Of a DNA stretch of 64,000 nucleotides, positions 1 through 8,503 are shown in pieces (position 1 is the stretch's first letter; each line of letters starts with the position of its first letter). This DNA comes from Mesorhizobium sp. LSJC280B00 (GTDB taxonomy: Bacteria > Pseudomonadota > Alphaproteobacteria > Rhizobiales > Rhizobiaceae). The notes under the pieces were generated by a model. The model had not been told where the DNA came from. It did no database searches and worked only from the letters and a program-made list of their open reading frames with translations. Where the stretch lies: the NCBI RefSeq assembly GCF_000502835.1, contig NZ_AYVL01000006.1, positions 1 through 64,000 of the forward strand, in the 5' to 3' direction. The translations under genes and the position numbers were made by a program.

Positions 1-1
1 G

Positions 2-2320
2 GCGGCCGAATGGATTACGCGCACGCTGGCCGAACTTGCCGCACTGCCCGATGTCCGCATCATGACCCGCACGACATTGTTCGGCGTCTATGATGGCGGC
101 ACCTATGGCGCCATCGAGCGGGTCAACGACCACCTGCCCTCGCCGCCCGAGCACCAGGTGCGCCAGCGGCTGTGGCGGATCGTGGCCAAGCGCTGCGTCG
201 TCGCCGCCGGCGCCATCGAGCGGCCGATCGTCTTTGCCGGTAACGACACGCCGGGCGTGATGATGGCTTCGGCTATGCGGACCTATGTCGCGCGCTACGC
301 GGTTACCCCTGCCAAGAGGATCGCGCTGTTCACCAACAATGAGGATGGCTGGCGCACGGTCGAGCCCGCGCTTGGCGCCGGTTTGCAGATCGCGGCGGTC
401 GTCGATGCGCGCCCGGACGTCTCCGCCGCGCATCGCGCGCTTGCCGCCAAAGGCGGCTTTGCCGTGCTCAACGGCTCGGTCAGCGGCGTCGAAGGCGGCA
501 AGGACGGGGTCCGGAAAATCGTGGTGGCGCTGACCGGCGGCGCACGGGCGGAAGTCGAAGCCGACGGGCTTGCCGTGTCCGGCGGCTGGAATCCGGCGGT
601 CGGGCTGACCTCCTATCATCGCGGCCGGCCGAAATGGCAGGACGATATCGCAGCCTTCGTGCCGGATGGTGCGCCGCCCGGCATGGTGGCCGCCGGCGCC
701 GCCAACGGCGCCTTCGGGCTGGGCGACTGCCTGCGCCAGGGCTTTGCCGCGGGTGCTGCGGCAGCGCAGAGTGCTGGACGCAGCGGCAATGCCGGCACAT
801 CGCCGGTCGCCGACAGCGAGGCGTTTTCGCTGACGCCGCTTTGGTATGTGGCCGGCAAAGGGAAAGCCTTCGTCGATTACCAGCATGACGTGACCGCGTC
901 CGACATCGAACTGGCGCAGCGCGAAGGTTTCGAATCGGTCGAGCATCTCAAGCGCTATACGACGCTCGGCATGGCCACCGACCAGGGCAAGACCTCGAAC
1001 GTCGCCGGTCTCGCCATCATGGCGGCAATCAGCGGCAAATCGATCCCCGAAACCGGCACGACGATCTACCGCCCGCCCTATGTGCCGGTCGCCATCGGCG
1101 CCTTCGCCGGCCATCACCGTGACGAGAATTTCCATGCGACGCGGCTGACGCCATCGCATCACTGGGCGGCCGAACAGGGCGCGATCTTCGTCGACACCGG
1201 CCTGTGGAAGCGCGCGCAATGGTATCCGCGCGCCGGCGAAAAGGACTGGCTGGAATCGGTCACCCGCGAGGTCAAGGCGGTGCGCTCCGGCGTCGGCTTC
1301 TGCGATGTCTCGACGCTCGGCAAGATCGACGTGCACGGCCCGGATGCCGGCGCCTTTCTCGACCGCGTCTACATCAACACCTTCTCCAGTCTCGCCGTCG
1401 GCAAAGCCCGCTACGGGCTGATGCTGCGCGAGGACGGCATCGTCTATGACGACGGCACGACGTCACGGCTGGCCGAGGACCACTATTTCCTGACCACCAC
1501 CACCGCCAAGGCCGGGCTGGTGATGCAGCATCTCGAATTCTGCCGGCAGGTGCTGTTCCCCGAATTCGACGTTCAGCTGACATCCGTCTCGGACCAGTGG
1601 GCGCAATTCTCGATCGCCGGGCCGAAGACCCGTGACCTGCTCCGGGAAATCGTCGCTCCGTCCGAGGATTTGTCGAACGAAGGTTTTCCGTTCATGGGGG
1701 CGCGGGAAGTCGCGCTTCGCGGTGGCATCAAGGCGCGGCTGTTCCGCATCTCGTTTTCGGGCGAAATGGCGTTCGAGATTTCGGTTCCCGCCCGCTATGG
1801 CGAGGCGCTGGTGCGCAATTTGATGCTGGCCGGCAAGCCGTTCGGCGTTACGCCCTACGGTACCGAGGCGCTCGGCGTCATGCGCATCGAAAAGGGCCAT
1901 GTCGCCGGCCCGGAGCTGAACGGCACGACGACCGCCGCCGACCTCGGGTTGGGCAAGATGATGTCCAGCAAGAAAGATTTCATCGGCCGCGTCATGGCCG
2001 GGCGCGAGGCGCTGATTGCGCCGGACCGCCAGGTCGTGGTCGGCATCAAGCCGGTCGACAAGACGCGCCGCCTGCGTTCCGGCGCGCATATCATCCCGAA
2101 GGGCGAGACGCCCGGTCCCGATAACGACCAGGGCTACGTCACCTCGGTCTGCTTCTCGCCGACGCTCGACCAGTGGATTGGGTTGGCACTGGTTGAGCGC
2201 GGGCGCGAGCGCATCGGCGAAATCGTCCATGCGCATGACCCGCTGCGCGGCGAAGACTACGACGTCGAGCTGTGCAGTCCCGTCTTCTACGATCCGGATG
2301 GAGGGCGCCAGCGTGGCTGA
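2..2320 (+). CDS. soxA: Sarcosine oxidase alpha subunit (5' truncated by window edge)
   Basis: Large subunit of heterotetrameric sarcosine oxidase, which demethylates sarcosine to glycine and passes the one-carbon unit to tetrahydrofolate. The frame is open from base 2, so the gene begins upstream and its N-terminal FAD/NAD-binding part is missing here. What is visible is the end of the pyridine-nucleotide-disulfide oxidoreductase region (CVVAAGAIERPIVFAGNDTP), the cysteine-containing GLGDCLRQG segment, and, from about base 1120 to the stop, a complete GcvT-like folate-binding domain. The stop codon overlaps the start of soxG, which indicates translational coupling. soxB and soxD would be expected upstream, outside the window. 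The family assignment is secure; only the truncation limits it. Confidence 0.95.
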   Translation, partial: AAEWITRTLAELAALPDVRIMTRTTLFGVYDGGTYGAIERVNDHLPSPPEHQVRQRLWRIVAKRCVVAAGAIERPIVFAGNDTPGVMMASAMRTYVARYAVTPAKRIALFTNNEDGWRTVEPALGAGLQIAAVVDARPDVSAAHRALAAKGGFAVLNGSVSGVEGGKDGVRKIVVALTGGARAEVEADGLAVSGGWNPAVGLTSYHRGRPKWQDDIAAFVPDGAPPGMVAAGAANGAFGLGDCLRQGFAAGAAAAQSAGRSGNAGTSPVADSEAFSLTPLWYVAGKGKAFVDYQHDVTASDIELAQREGFESVEHLKRYTTLGMATDQGKTSNVAGLAIMAAISGKSIPETGTTIYRPPYVPVAIGAFAGHHRDENFHATRLTPSHHWAAEQGAIFVDTGLWKRAQWYPRAGEKDWLESVTREVKAVRSGVGFCDVSTLGKIDVHGPDAGAFLDRVYINTFSSLAVGKARYGLMLREDGIVYDDGTTSRLAEDHYFLTTTTAKAGLVMQHLEFCRQVLFPEFDVQLTSVSDQWAQFSIAGPKTRDLLREIVAPSEDLSNEGFPFMGAREVALRGGIKARLFRISFSGEMAFEISVPARYGEALVRNLMLAGKPFGVTPYGTEALGVMRIEKGHVAGPELNGTTTAADLGLGKMMSSKKDFIGRVMAGREALIAPDRQVVVGIKPVDKTRRLRSGAHIIPKGETPGPDNDQGYVTSVCFSPTLDQWIGLALVERGRERIGEIVHAHDPLRGEDYDVELCSPVFYDPDGGRQRG

Positions 2321-2942
2321 GTTTTCCTGGATTGCCCGCAGTCCGCTGGAGAAAGCGCTTGTTGTCGGCGCCTATGGCGCGCGCGGCACGGCGGCCGGCG
2401 TATCGCTCACCGAGATCCGCAATTTCGACCTGATCCAGGTGATGGCGCGGCGCGGCAAAGCGGCAGAACTGGGGAAGGCCGCCGAAACCCGCTTCGGCGT
2501 TGCCGCCCCGGAAACGCCCAAGGCGACCCAAACTCCCGACGCTACGCTGATCTGGTCGGGACCGGATCAGTTCCTGGTCCTGTCCAATGGCGGCAAGCAC
2601 CCGAGCGAACCGCTGAGCCAGGCGTTTGCGCAATCCGCCTCGTTGTCCGACCAGTCGCATGCCCGCGCGCTGATCAGCGTTTCCGGAGAAAAGGCGCGCG
2701 CGATGCTGGCCAAACTGTCGTCGCTAGACCTGCACCCCGCGGCGTTCCCGGCCGGCACCGCTGCGGCGACCTCGGTCGATCACACCAGCATCAATCTCTG
2801 GCGTGGCAATGACCGGCCGGACGGACAGGCGGTGTTCAATCTTCTGGTGTTCGCCACCTTCGCGGAAAGCCTGTGGCATACGATGCTGGACGCTGCCGCC
2901 GAGTATGGCGTCGAGATCAGCCACAACGAGGAGTTGGCATAG
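2313..2942 (+). CDS. soxG: Sarcosine oxidase gamma subunit
   Basis: Small gamma subunit (209 aa) of heterotetrameric sarcosine oxidase, a structural subunit related to the C-terminal half of GcvT proteins. The GTG at 2313 is preferred because GGAGG at 2300-2304 lies 8 bases upstream; an in-frame ATG at 2298 sits on top of that site and is less likely. It overlaps the soxA stop by 8 bases, so the two are one transcript. Visible family features are the N-terminal SPLEKALVVG region and the segment with NLLVFATFAESLWHTMLDAA near the end. The gene is followed directly by a hairpin-rich repeat that may end the transcript. Confidence 0.9.
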   Translation: MAEFSWIARSPLEKALVVGAYGARGTAAGVSLTEIRNFDLIQVMARRGKAAELGKAAETRFGVAAPETPKATQTPDATLIWSGPDQFLVLSNGGKHPSEPLSQAFAQSASLSDQSHARALISVSGEKARAMLAKLSSLDLHPAAFPAGTAAATSVDHTSINLWRGNDRPDGQAVFNLLVFATFAESLWHTMLDAAAEYGVEISHNEELA

Positions 2943-2956
2943 CCTTGGCGCGTCTT

Positions 2957-3103
2957 CCCTTCTCCCCTTGTGGGAGAAGGTGGATCGGCGCGCAACGCCG
3001 AGACGGATGAGGGGTGTTCCAGCGGAGTGAGAGGCTGGCGTTCCCTGGGACACCCCTCATCCGTCGCCTTCGGCGACACCTTCTCCCACAAGGGGAGAAG
3101 GGG
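2957..3103. repeat. RIME-like palindromic intergenic repeat, copy 1
   Basis: A 147-base nested inverted repeat. The outer arms (2957-2983 and 3078-3103) read CTTCTCCCCTTGTGGGAGAA and its complement. The inner arms carry GGATGAGGGGTGT and ACACCCCTCATCC. The same architecture recurs in the same orientation at 5594-5739. It resembles the rhizobial intergenic mosaic elements common between genes in Rhizobiales and can fold into one long hairpin on either strand. Confidence 0.85.
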
Positions 3104-3207
3104 GAGCTTGTGCCACCTTCACCTTGCCAAACCCGATCCCCCTGCTATTCTTCCCGCTAAAATAATTTTACACACAGGCAAACTTGTTTCTCGAAACCAA
3201 GGTTGAG

Positions 3208-5574
3208 ATGAGCCAGTCGCCCTACCCCGTCGTCGCCGGACCGCCCCGGCCGAGCCTGATCCTGCGGCCAGGCCAGATTACGCTGCCGGCCGGGATGGAG
3301 CGCTACTCGGTTCAGGGCAATGGCGCGATGCTGATCGAGGTCGAGGCCGGCGACATTGTCACCGTGCGCGATGTCGAGGGCGGGCAGGCCTGCGAGCTGC
3401 TGGCATGGGACAGCAGCGACGCGACCGATCCCGGCATTCTCGGCGAGAAATCGAACAGCAATGCCGCCGGCATCAAGGCGCTGCTGGCCGAAGGCGACGA
3501 CAGCCTCGCATCCTTGCGCCGGGGGCTCGAGCGGCGCCAGGTGCAGCTCGACCAGGCGAAGGCGGTTCGCGTTTTCGGCGGCGCCACCCCTGCCGGTACC
3601 GAACAGGCTTTTACCGTCGCCCGCGATGGGTCGATGCTGATTGCCGCGCCCGGCGGGCCGATGCTGGTCGACGGCCACGATACGGCGACGCCGCTTAGCG
3701 TCATCGTCCGCCGCGCCACCATCCGCCCTGCGGCGAAATCCAGGCTTGCCGACCCGCTGGCCGATCCCGTGCTCGACCTGCGCGTCCATTCGGCGACGGC
3801 GGAGGCCTACTTCGTCAAGGCGGGCGACTATCTGCAGATCATCGATGTCGACGGGCGCCAATGCACCGACTTCCAGTGCTTTTCGGCGCGCAAGCTGGAC
3901 AAGGGCCGCGATCATCCGCTCGACGTGACGACGACGCGCACGCTGATGGGTTCGAGCTATCCGATGCCCGGTCTGCACTCGAAATACTACGACCAGGACA
4001 TGGAGCCGCTGGTCGAGGTTGTGCAGGACACTTGCGGCCGCCACGATGCATTCGCGCTCGCCTGCGCGGCCAAATATTACGACGACATCGGTTATCCCGG
4101 CCATCCCAACTGCTCGGAGAATTTCAACCACGCGCTGGCCGACAAGGGTGTCACGCCTCGCGCCGGCTGGATGGCGATCAACTTCTTCTTCAACACGGCC
4201 ATCGACGCGCATGGCGTCGTGGTATCGGACGAGCCGTGGTCGCGGCCGGGCGACTATGTGCTACTCAGGGCGCTCACGGACATCGTCTGCGTCTCGTCCG
4301 CCTGCCCCGACGATACGACGCCGGCCAATGGCTGGAACCTGACCGACATCCATGTGCGAACCTATCCCGGCCAGCACAAATTCTCGCGAGCGATCGCCAG
4401 ACGCATGACGCCCGATTCGGAACCGAAAATGACCCGCGAGACCGCCTTTCATTCGAGCTTTGCCAAGCACACCCGCAACTTCGTCGAGTACAAGGGCTAT
4501 TGGCTGGCCAATTCCTTCGCCAGGCAAGGCCCGATCGATGAATACTGGGCCTGCCGGCAGGACGCCGTGATCATGGACCTGTCGCCGCTGCGCAAGTTCG
4601 AGGTCACCGGGCCGGACTCCGAGGCGCTGCTGCAATACACGCTGACCCGCGACATCAAGAAGCTCGGCGTCGGCCAGGTCGTCTATTCCGCCATGTGCTA
4701 CGAGCATGGCGGCATGATCGACGACGGCACGCTGCTCAGGCTCGGCAAGGATAATTTCCGCTGGGTCGGCGGCGACGATCTATCCGGCGAATGGCTGCGC
4801 GAGACGGCGACAAAGCTCGGCCTCAACGTGCTGGTGCGCTCGTCGACCGACCAGATGCACAATGTTGCCGTGCAGGGGCCGAAAAGCCGCGACGTCCTGC
4901 GGCAGATCATCTGGACCTCGCCGCTGCAGCCGTCGATCGACGAACTCGAATGGTTCCGTTTCGCCGTTGCCCGCATCGGCGGCGGCAACGGCATTCCGGT
5001 CGTTGTCTCGCGCACCGGTTACACCGGCGAGCTCGGCTACGAGATCTGGTGCCATCCGCGCGACGCCGAAAAGGTCTTCGACGCGATCTGGCAGGCCGGC
5101 CAGCCGCACGGCCTGAAGCCGATGGGGCTGCAGGCGCTCGATATGGTGCGCATCGAGGCCGGGCTGATCTTTGCTGCTCACGAGTTTTCCGACCAGACGG
5201 ATCCGTTCGAGGCCGGCATCGGCTTCACCGTACCGCTGAAGACCAAGAGCGACGATTTCATCGGCCGCGAGGCGCTGATCCGGCGCAAGGAAAACCCGCA
5301 GAAGAAGCTGGTCGGCCTCGACATCGACGCCAATATCGCGGTCGGCCACGGCGATTGCGTGCATGTCGGCCGGGCCCAGATCGGCGTCGTCACCTCCGGC
5401 ATGCGCTCGCCGGTGCTGAACAAGACCATCGCGCTGGCCAGGCTCGACGTCGCGCATTCGGCGATCGGCACCGAGGTCGAGATCGGCAAGCTCGACGGCC
5501 ACAGCAAGCGGCTGCCGGCGCGCGTCGTCGCCTTCGCCCATTACGACCCGCAAAAGAACAGGCCGCGCTCCTGA
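3208..5574 (+). CDS. DUF1989-GcvT fusion protein (putative folate-dependent methyl/aminomethyl transferase)
   Basis: A 788-aa two-part protein. Residues 1 to about 400 belong to the DUF1989 (urea-carboxylase-associated) group and seem to contain two copies of it: GDIVTVRDVEGGQACELLAW near residue 48 and GDYLQIIDVDGRQCTDFQCF near residue 210. From about residue 415 to the end is a full GcvT-type aminomethyltransferase domain with the usual RTGYTGELGYEIW and GLQALDMVRIEAG motifs. The ATG at 3208 is chosen; an upstream TTG at 3184 has no good ribosome-binding site. Beside sarcosine oxidase genes, a role in demethylating an N-methylated or amidated one-carbon donor is plausible but the substrate is not known. 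The gene is isolated between two direct repeat copies. Confidence 0.75.
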   Translation: MSQSPYPVVAGPPRPSLILRPGQITLPAGMERYSVQGNGAMLIEVEAGDIVTVRDVEGGQACELLAWDSSDATDPGILGEKSNSNAAGIKALLAEGDDSLASLRRGLERRQVQLDQAKAVRVFGGATPAGTEQAFTVARDGSMLIAAPGGPMLVDGHDTATPLSVIVRRATIRPAAKSRLADPLADPVLDLRVHSATAEAYFVKAGDYLQIIDVDGRQCTDFQCFSARKLDKGRDHPLDVTTTRTLMGSSYPMPGLHSKYYDQDMEPLVEVVQDTCGRHDAFALACAAKYYDDIGYPGHPNCSENFNHALADKGVTPRAGWMAINFFFNTAIDAHGVVVSDEPWSRPGDYVLLRALTDIVCVSSACPDDTTPANGWNLTDIHVRTYPGQHKFSRAIARRMTPDSEPKMTRETAFHSSFAKHTRNFVEYKGYWLANSFARQGPIDEYWACRQDAVIMDLSPLRKFEVTGPDSEALLQYTLTRDIKKLGVGQVVYSAMCYEHGGMIDDGTLLRLGKDNFRWVGGDDLSGEWLRETATKLGLNVLVRSSTDQMHNVAVQGPKSRDVLRQIIWTSPLQPSIDELEWFRFAVARIGGGNGIPVVVSRTGYTGELGYEIWCHPRDAEKVFDAIWQAGQPHGLKPMGLQALDMVRIEAGLIFAAHEFSDQTDPFEAGIGFTVPLKTKSDDFIGREALIRRKENPQKKLVGLDIDANIAVGHGDCVHVGRAQIGVVTSGMRSPVLNKTIALARLDVAHSAIGTEVEIGKLDGHSKRLPARVVAFAHYDPQKNRPRS

Positions 5575-5593
5575 CCGACGCTTCCTGGTTCTT

Positions 5594-5739
5594 CCCTTCT
5601 CCCCTTGTGGGAGAAGGTGGATTGGCGCGCAGCGCCAAGACGGTTGAGGGGTGCTGGACGAAGTGCGGTTTTGCCAAGCTGGAACACCCCTCATCCGACC
5701 GAGCTTCGCTCGGCCACCTTCTCCCACAAGGGGAGAAGG
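5594..5739. repeat. RIME-like palindromic intergenic repeat, copy 2
   Basis: Second copy (146 bases) of the nested palindrome at 2957-3103, in the same orientation, with near-identical outer arms (5594-5620 and 5715-5739) and a more diverged centre. It fills the first part of the 396-base gap before the permease. The two copies bracket the DUF1989-GcvT gene as direct repeats. Confidence 0.85.
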
Positions 5740-5814
5740 ACAGACCGCACCCTTGGGCAGCGCCAGCGAAGCTCGACTGTTTCACAAGCGCAATGTGCAC
5801 AGCGTCACAAAGCG

Positions 5815-5843
5815 CTTGACGTGAAAGCGCGTTGGGTCAATCT
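5815..5843 (+). promoter_or_regulatory. Candidate sigma70-type promoter for the permease gene
   Basis: CTTGAC at 5815-5820, a 17-base spacer, then CAATCT at 5838-5843. The -35 matches the rhizobial CTTGAC consensus exactly; the -10 is weak. It lies between repeat copy 2 and the permease start at 5971, and would give a leader of about 120 bases. Confidence 0.4.
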
Positions 5844-5970
5844 TCACTGCTAAGAAAAAAATACTACTGAGCGGAAAACGCCTGGGGCCGTTCAACGTGA
5901 GCGTCGATGACGCCTCGCGAGATTGCGGCTGTTGCCGATGGGGAACATCAAAAATGGGGAATCCACGTAA

Positions 5971-7680
5971 ATGAGCACGATAGTCACCACCTTGGTGCCG
6001 CCTGCCGAAGGGCAGCTGCACCGGAACATCGATTGGCGCGGCGCCTTCTGGGTGGCAAGCGGCGTTCCGGCCCTTGTCCTGTTTTCGATCGGCGGCATCG
6101 CCGGCACCACCGGAACACTGGCCTTCCTGATCTGGGCCGTATCCATGGTCATGGGCTTCCTGCAGTCCTTCACCTATGCGGAGATCGCCGGGCTGTTCCC
6201 GAACAAATCCGGCGGCGCCTCGGTCTACGGCGCCACCGCATGGCTGCGCTATTCGAAATTCATCGCGCCGCTTTCGGTGTGGTGCAACTGGTTCGCCTGG
6301 TCGCCGGTTCTGTCGCTCGGCTGCTCGATCGCCGCCGCCTATATCCTCAACGCACTGGCGCCGGTGCCGCTGTTCACCGACACTTCGCCGGAAGTCGCCG
6401 CCTATATTGCGGCCCATGCCGGAACCAGCGCCGCTGACGCCATCACCGCGGTCACCGCGGCGGCGACGCCGGCGATCCGTAACTGGACGCTCTACGGTCA
6501 CACGCTTGGCCCGGTTTCCTTCACCTTCAACGCCACCTTCTTCATCGGCGCGGTGCTGATGCTGATCATCTTCTCGATCCAGCATCGCGGCATCCTGGGC
6601 ACGGCCAACGTGCAGAAATATATCGGCCTGCTGGTGATCATCCCGATGCTCATCGTCGGCGTGGTGCCGATCGTCACCGGCCAGATCAACTGGGCAAATT
6701 TTTCGCCGCTGGTGCCGCTCGCCGCCGCCTATGCGCCGGAGGCCGGCGCGTGGAACATCGCCGGCTGGACGCTGGTGCTCGGCGGCATGTTCATCGCGGC
6801 ATGGTCGACCTACGGCTTCGAGACCGCGGTCTGCTACACCTCCGAGTTCAAAAACCCGGGCACCGATACCTTCAAGGCGATCTTCTACTCCGGCCTGTTG
6901 TGCATGCTGCTGTTCATCCTGGTGCCGTTCACCTTCCAGGGCGTGCTCGGCTTGAACGGCATGCTGGCGACGCCGATCGTCGACGGCTCCGGCGTTGCCG
7001 ATGCGCTGGCCGGCATGGTCGGCGGCGGACAGCTGATCCACAGCCTGCTGGTGATGCTGATGATCCTGGCGCTGGTGCTCTGCATCATGACGGCGATGGC
7101 CGGCTCCTCGCGCACGCTCTATCAAGGTTCGGTCGACGGCTGGCTGCCGCGCTATCTCAGCCATGTCAACGAGCACGGCGCCCCGACGCGGGCGATGTGG
7201 ACCGACCTGATCTTCAACCTGATCGTGCTGGCCATCGCCTCGGCCGACGCAACGAGCTTCTTCTTCATCCTGGCGGTGTCGAATTGCGGCTACATCATCT
7301 TCAACTTCCTTAATCTCAATGCCGGCTGGATCCACCGCATCGACAATGGCCACATCGCGCGGCCATGGAAGGCGCCGAGCTGGGTACTCGGCCTCGGCGC
7401 CATCTTTGCCTATGTCAACGCGGTCTTCATGGGCGCCGGCGCCAAGGTGTGGAACCCGATGGCATTGTGGGCCGGGCTGATCACGGCAGCCTTGATCATC
7501 CCGGTGTTCTGCTTCCGGCACTACATCCAGGACAAGGGCAAATTCCCCGACCACATGCTGGCCGATCTCGGCATGAGCTCGTCCGACCTTGCGGTGAAAA
7601 AGGCGGGGATGCTGCCCTATCTGACGCTGGTCGCCGGCGTCGTGGTGATGCTGCTCGCCAACTGGCTGTTCGTCATCTGA
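5971..7680 (+). CDS. APC-superfamily amino acid/amine permease
   Basis: A 569-aa integral membrane transporter with about 12-14 hydrophobic segments. The N-terminal part has the APC pattern: GVPALVLFSIGGIAGTTGTL in the first membrane segment, then the conserved ITYAEIAGLFPNKSGGASVY-like region, here read as FTYAEIAGLFPNKSGGASVY. It would import an amino acid, amine or similar nitrogen compound across the inner membrane. Downstream of sarcosine oxidase and GcvT-type genes, a methylated amine or amino acid is a reasonable guess, but the substrate cannot be read from the sequence. A loop near residues 130-175 is longer than usual. The gene ends in a strong hairpin at 7693. Confidence 0.8.
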   Translation: MSTIVTTLVPPAEGQLHRNIDWRGAFWVASGVPALVLFSIGGIAGTTGTLAFLIWAVSMVMGFLQSFTYAEIAGLFPNKSGGASVYGATAWLRYSKFIAPLSVWCNWFAWSPVLSLGCSIAAAYILNALAPVPLFTDTSPEVAAYIAAHAGTSAADAITAVTAAATPAIRNWTLYGHTLGPVSFTFNATFFIGAVLMLIIFSIQHRGILGTANVQKYIGLLVIIPMLIVGVVPIVTGQINWANFSPLVPLAAAYAPEAGAWNIAGWTLVLGGMFIAAWSTYGFETAVCYTSEFKNPGTDTFKAIFYSGLLCMLLFILVPFTFQGVLGLNGMLATPIVDGSGVADALAGMVGGGQLIHSLLVMLMILALVLCIMTAMAGSSRTLYQGSVDGWLPRYLSHVNEHGAPTRAMWTDLIFNLIVLAIASADATSFFFILAVSNCGYIIFNFLNLNAGWIHRIDNGHIARPWKAPSWVLGLGAIFAYVNAVFMGAGAKVWNPMALWAGLITAALIIPVFCFRHYIQDKGKFPDHMLADLGMSSSDLAVKKAGMLPYLTLVAGVVVMLLANWLFVI

Positions 7681-7692
7681 CGGCTTGCCTTG

Positions 7693-7736
7693 AGGGATCG
7701 GGCGCGCAAGGCGCGCTCGATCCCTGCATTTTGTTC
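7693..7736 (+). terminator. Intrinsic terminator after the permease gene
   Basis: Arms 7693-7707 and 7711-7725 pair over 15 positions with one G-U wobble and a three-base loop, followed by the T-rich tract ATTTTGTTCT. It lies 12 bases past the permease stop. Confidence 0.8.
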
Positions 7737-7764
7737 TTGCTTTGTGCCGGCAGCTATGCTACTA
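7736..7764 (+). promoter_or_regulatory. Candidate promoter of a short transcript
   Basis: CTTGCT at 7736-7741, a 17-base spacer, and CTACTA at 7759-7764, close to the rhizobial CTTGAC-N17-CTATAT consensus. It lies between two terminators (7693-7736 and 7794-7822), so any RNA started here would be only about 50 bases long. Confidence 0.4.
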
Positions 7765-7770
7765 ATCTCG

Positions 7771-7822
7771 ATATGGTGCTGATTCGCCCCGAGACCCGCC
7801 GCCGAGGCGGGTTTTTCTTTTT
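7771..7822 (+). ncRNA. Putative small RNA (about 50 nt) ending in an intrinsic terminator
   Basis: Between the candidate promoter at 7736-7764 and a textbook terminator (stem ACCCGCC/GGCGGGT at 7794-7800 and 7806-7812, then a run of T) lies a short stretch with no gene of its own. The terminator reads on the plus strand, while the neighbouring flavin reductase is on the minus strand, so it does not serve that gene, and the permease already has its own terminator. A small RNA is the simplest reading. The first ATG at 7773 opens a frame through the terminator with no ribosome-binding site, so I do not call a peptide. Confidence 0.4.
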
Positions 7823-7827
7823 AGGGG

Positions 7828-8388
7828 CTATTCGGCAGCGGTGCCTGCGCGGGAGCGACCGCCAAGCGCTGCACCGATATCCTCGAGCACCTGTCCGACG
7901 CGCGCCTGGATCGTCTCGGACGCAAGCACGCCGTCGATGAAATCCCTGTCCGAAGCGTAGATCGCGGTCGGCAGCGTAAAGGCCTCGAAGAAGCCGAACA
8001 GCGGCCTCAGCTGGTGCTCGATGATCAGCGCATGCCGGTCGCCGCCGCCGGTCGCCAGCAGCACCACCGGCTTGCCCCTGAGCGCCGTTGGGTCGACAAG
8101 ATCGAAGAAGTGCTTGAACAGGCCGGTGTAGCTGCCCTTGTAGGTGGGCGAGCCAACGACGAGCACGTCCGCCGCGACGACGCACTTGAGGATATCGCCC
8201 GCTTGCGCATCCAGTTCACGCGCCCATCTGGCGCCACCGAGGCTGGGGCCGAGGTCGACGACGTCATGCGTGCTGGCGGCCAGGCCATATCTGCCGGCTA
8301 CCTCGTTCACGATACGATCGACGAAGCCGCGCGTCTTGGACGGCCGGGTGAAATTGCCTGAGAAACCGACAACGGCCGGATTGGTCAT
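7828..8388 (-). CDS. NAD(P)H-dependent FMN reductase (SsuE/MsuE-like)
   Basis: A 186-aa flavodoxin-like reductase that would supply reduced FMN to a two-component monooxygenase. The N-terminal GFSGNFTRPSKTR loop is the flavin phosphate-binding site, and GSPTYKGSYTGLFKHFFDLV is the typical family motif near residues 80-100. It lies downstream of, and on the same strand as, the FMN-dependent monooxygenase at 8504-9859, separated by 115 bases; that pairing is the usual oxygenase-reductase arrangement. Length and motifs fit the SsuE/MsuE group, but which one cannot be decided by eye. Confidence 0.85.
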   Translation of the reverse strand: MTNPAVVGFSGNFTRPSKTRGFVDRIVNEVAGRYGLAASTHDVVDLGPSLGGARWARELDAQAGDILKCVVAADVLVVGSPTYKGSYTGLFKHFFDLVDPTALRGKPVVLLATGGGDRHALIIEHQLRPLFGFFEAFTLPTAIYASDRDFIDGVLASETIQARVGQVLEDIGAALGGRSRAGTAAE

Positions 8389-8503
8389 GATGCAAAGCCC
8401 TCGCGACGATTTCGGGCTGCCAGCCCGCTGCTCATGACCCTATGGACATTCGGACCGAACGAAAAGAACGGATGCTTGCCACGGTCTAAAATCATTACCG
8501 GTT

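Noticed and set aside
5782-7554. 590-codon frame on the minus strand
   Set aside because: Antisense to the APC permease, whose membrane segments and terminator are convincing; the antisense product looks like shuffled charged residues.
7773-7940. Leader-peptide reading of the small-RNA region (a run of Phe codons before a terminator)
   Set aside because: The Phe codons are simply the T-run of the terminator; there is no ribosome-binding site, no antiterminator alternative and no amino-acid gene downstream on this strand.
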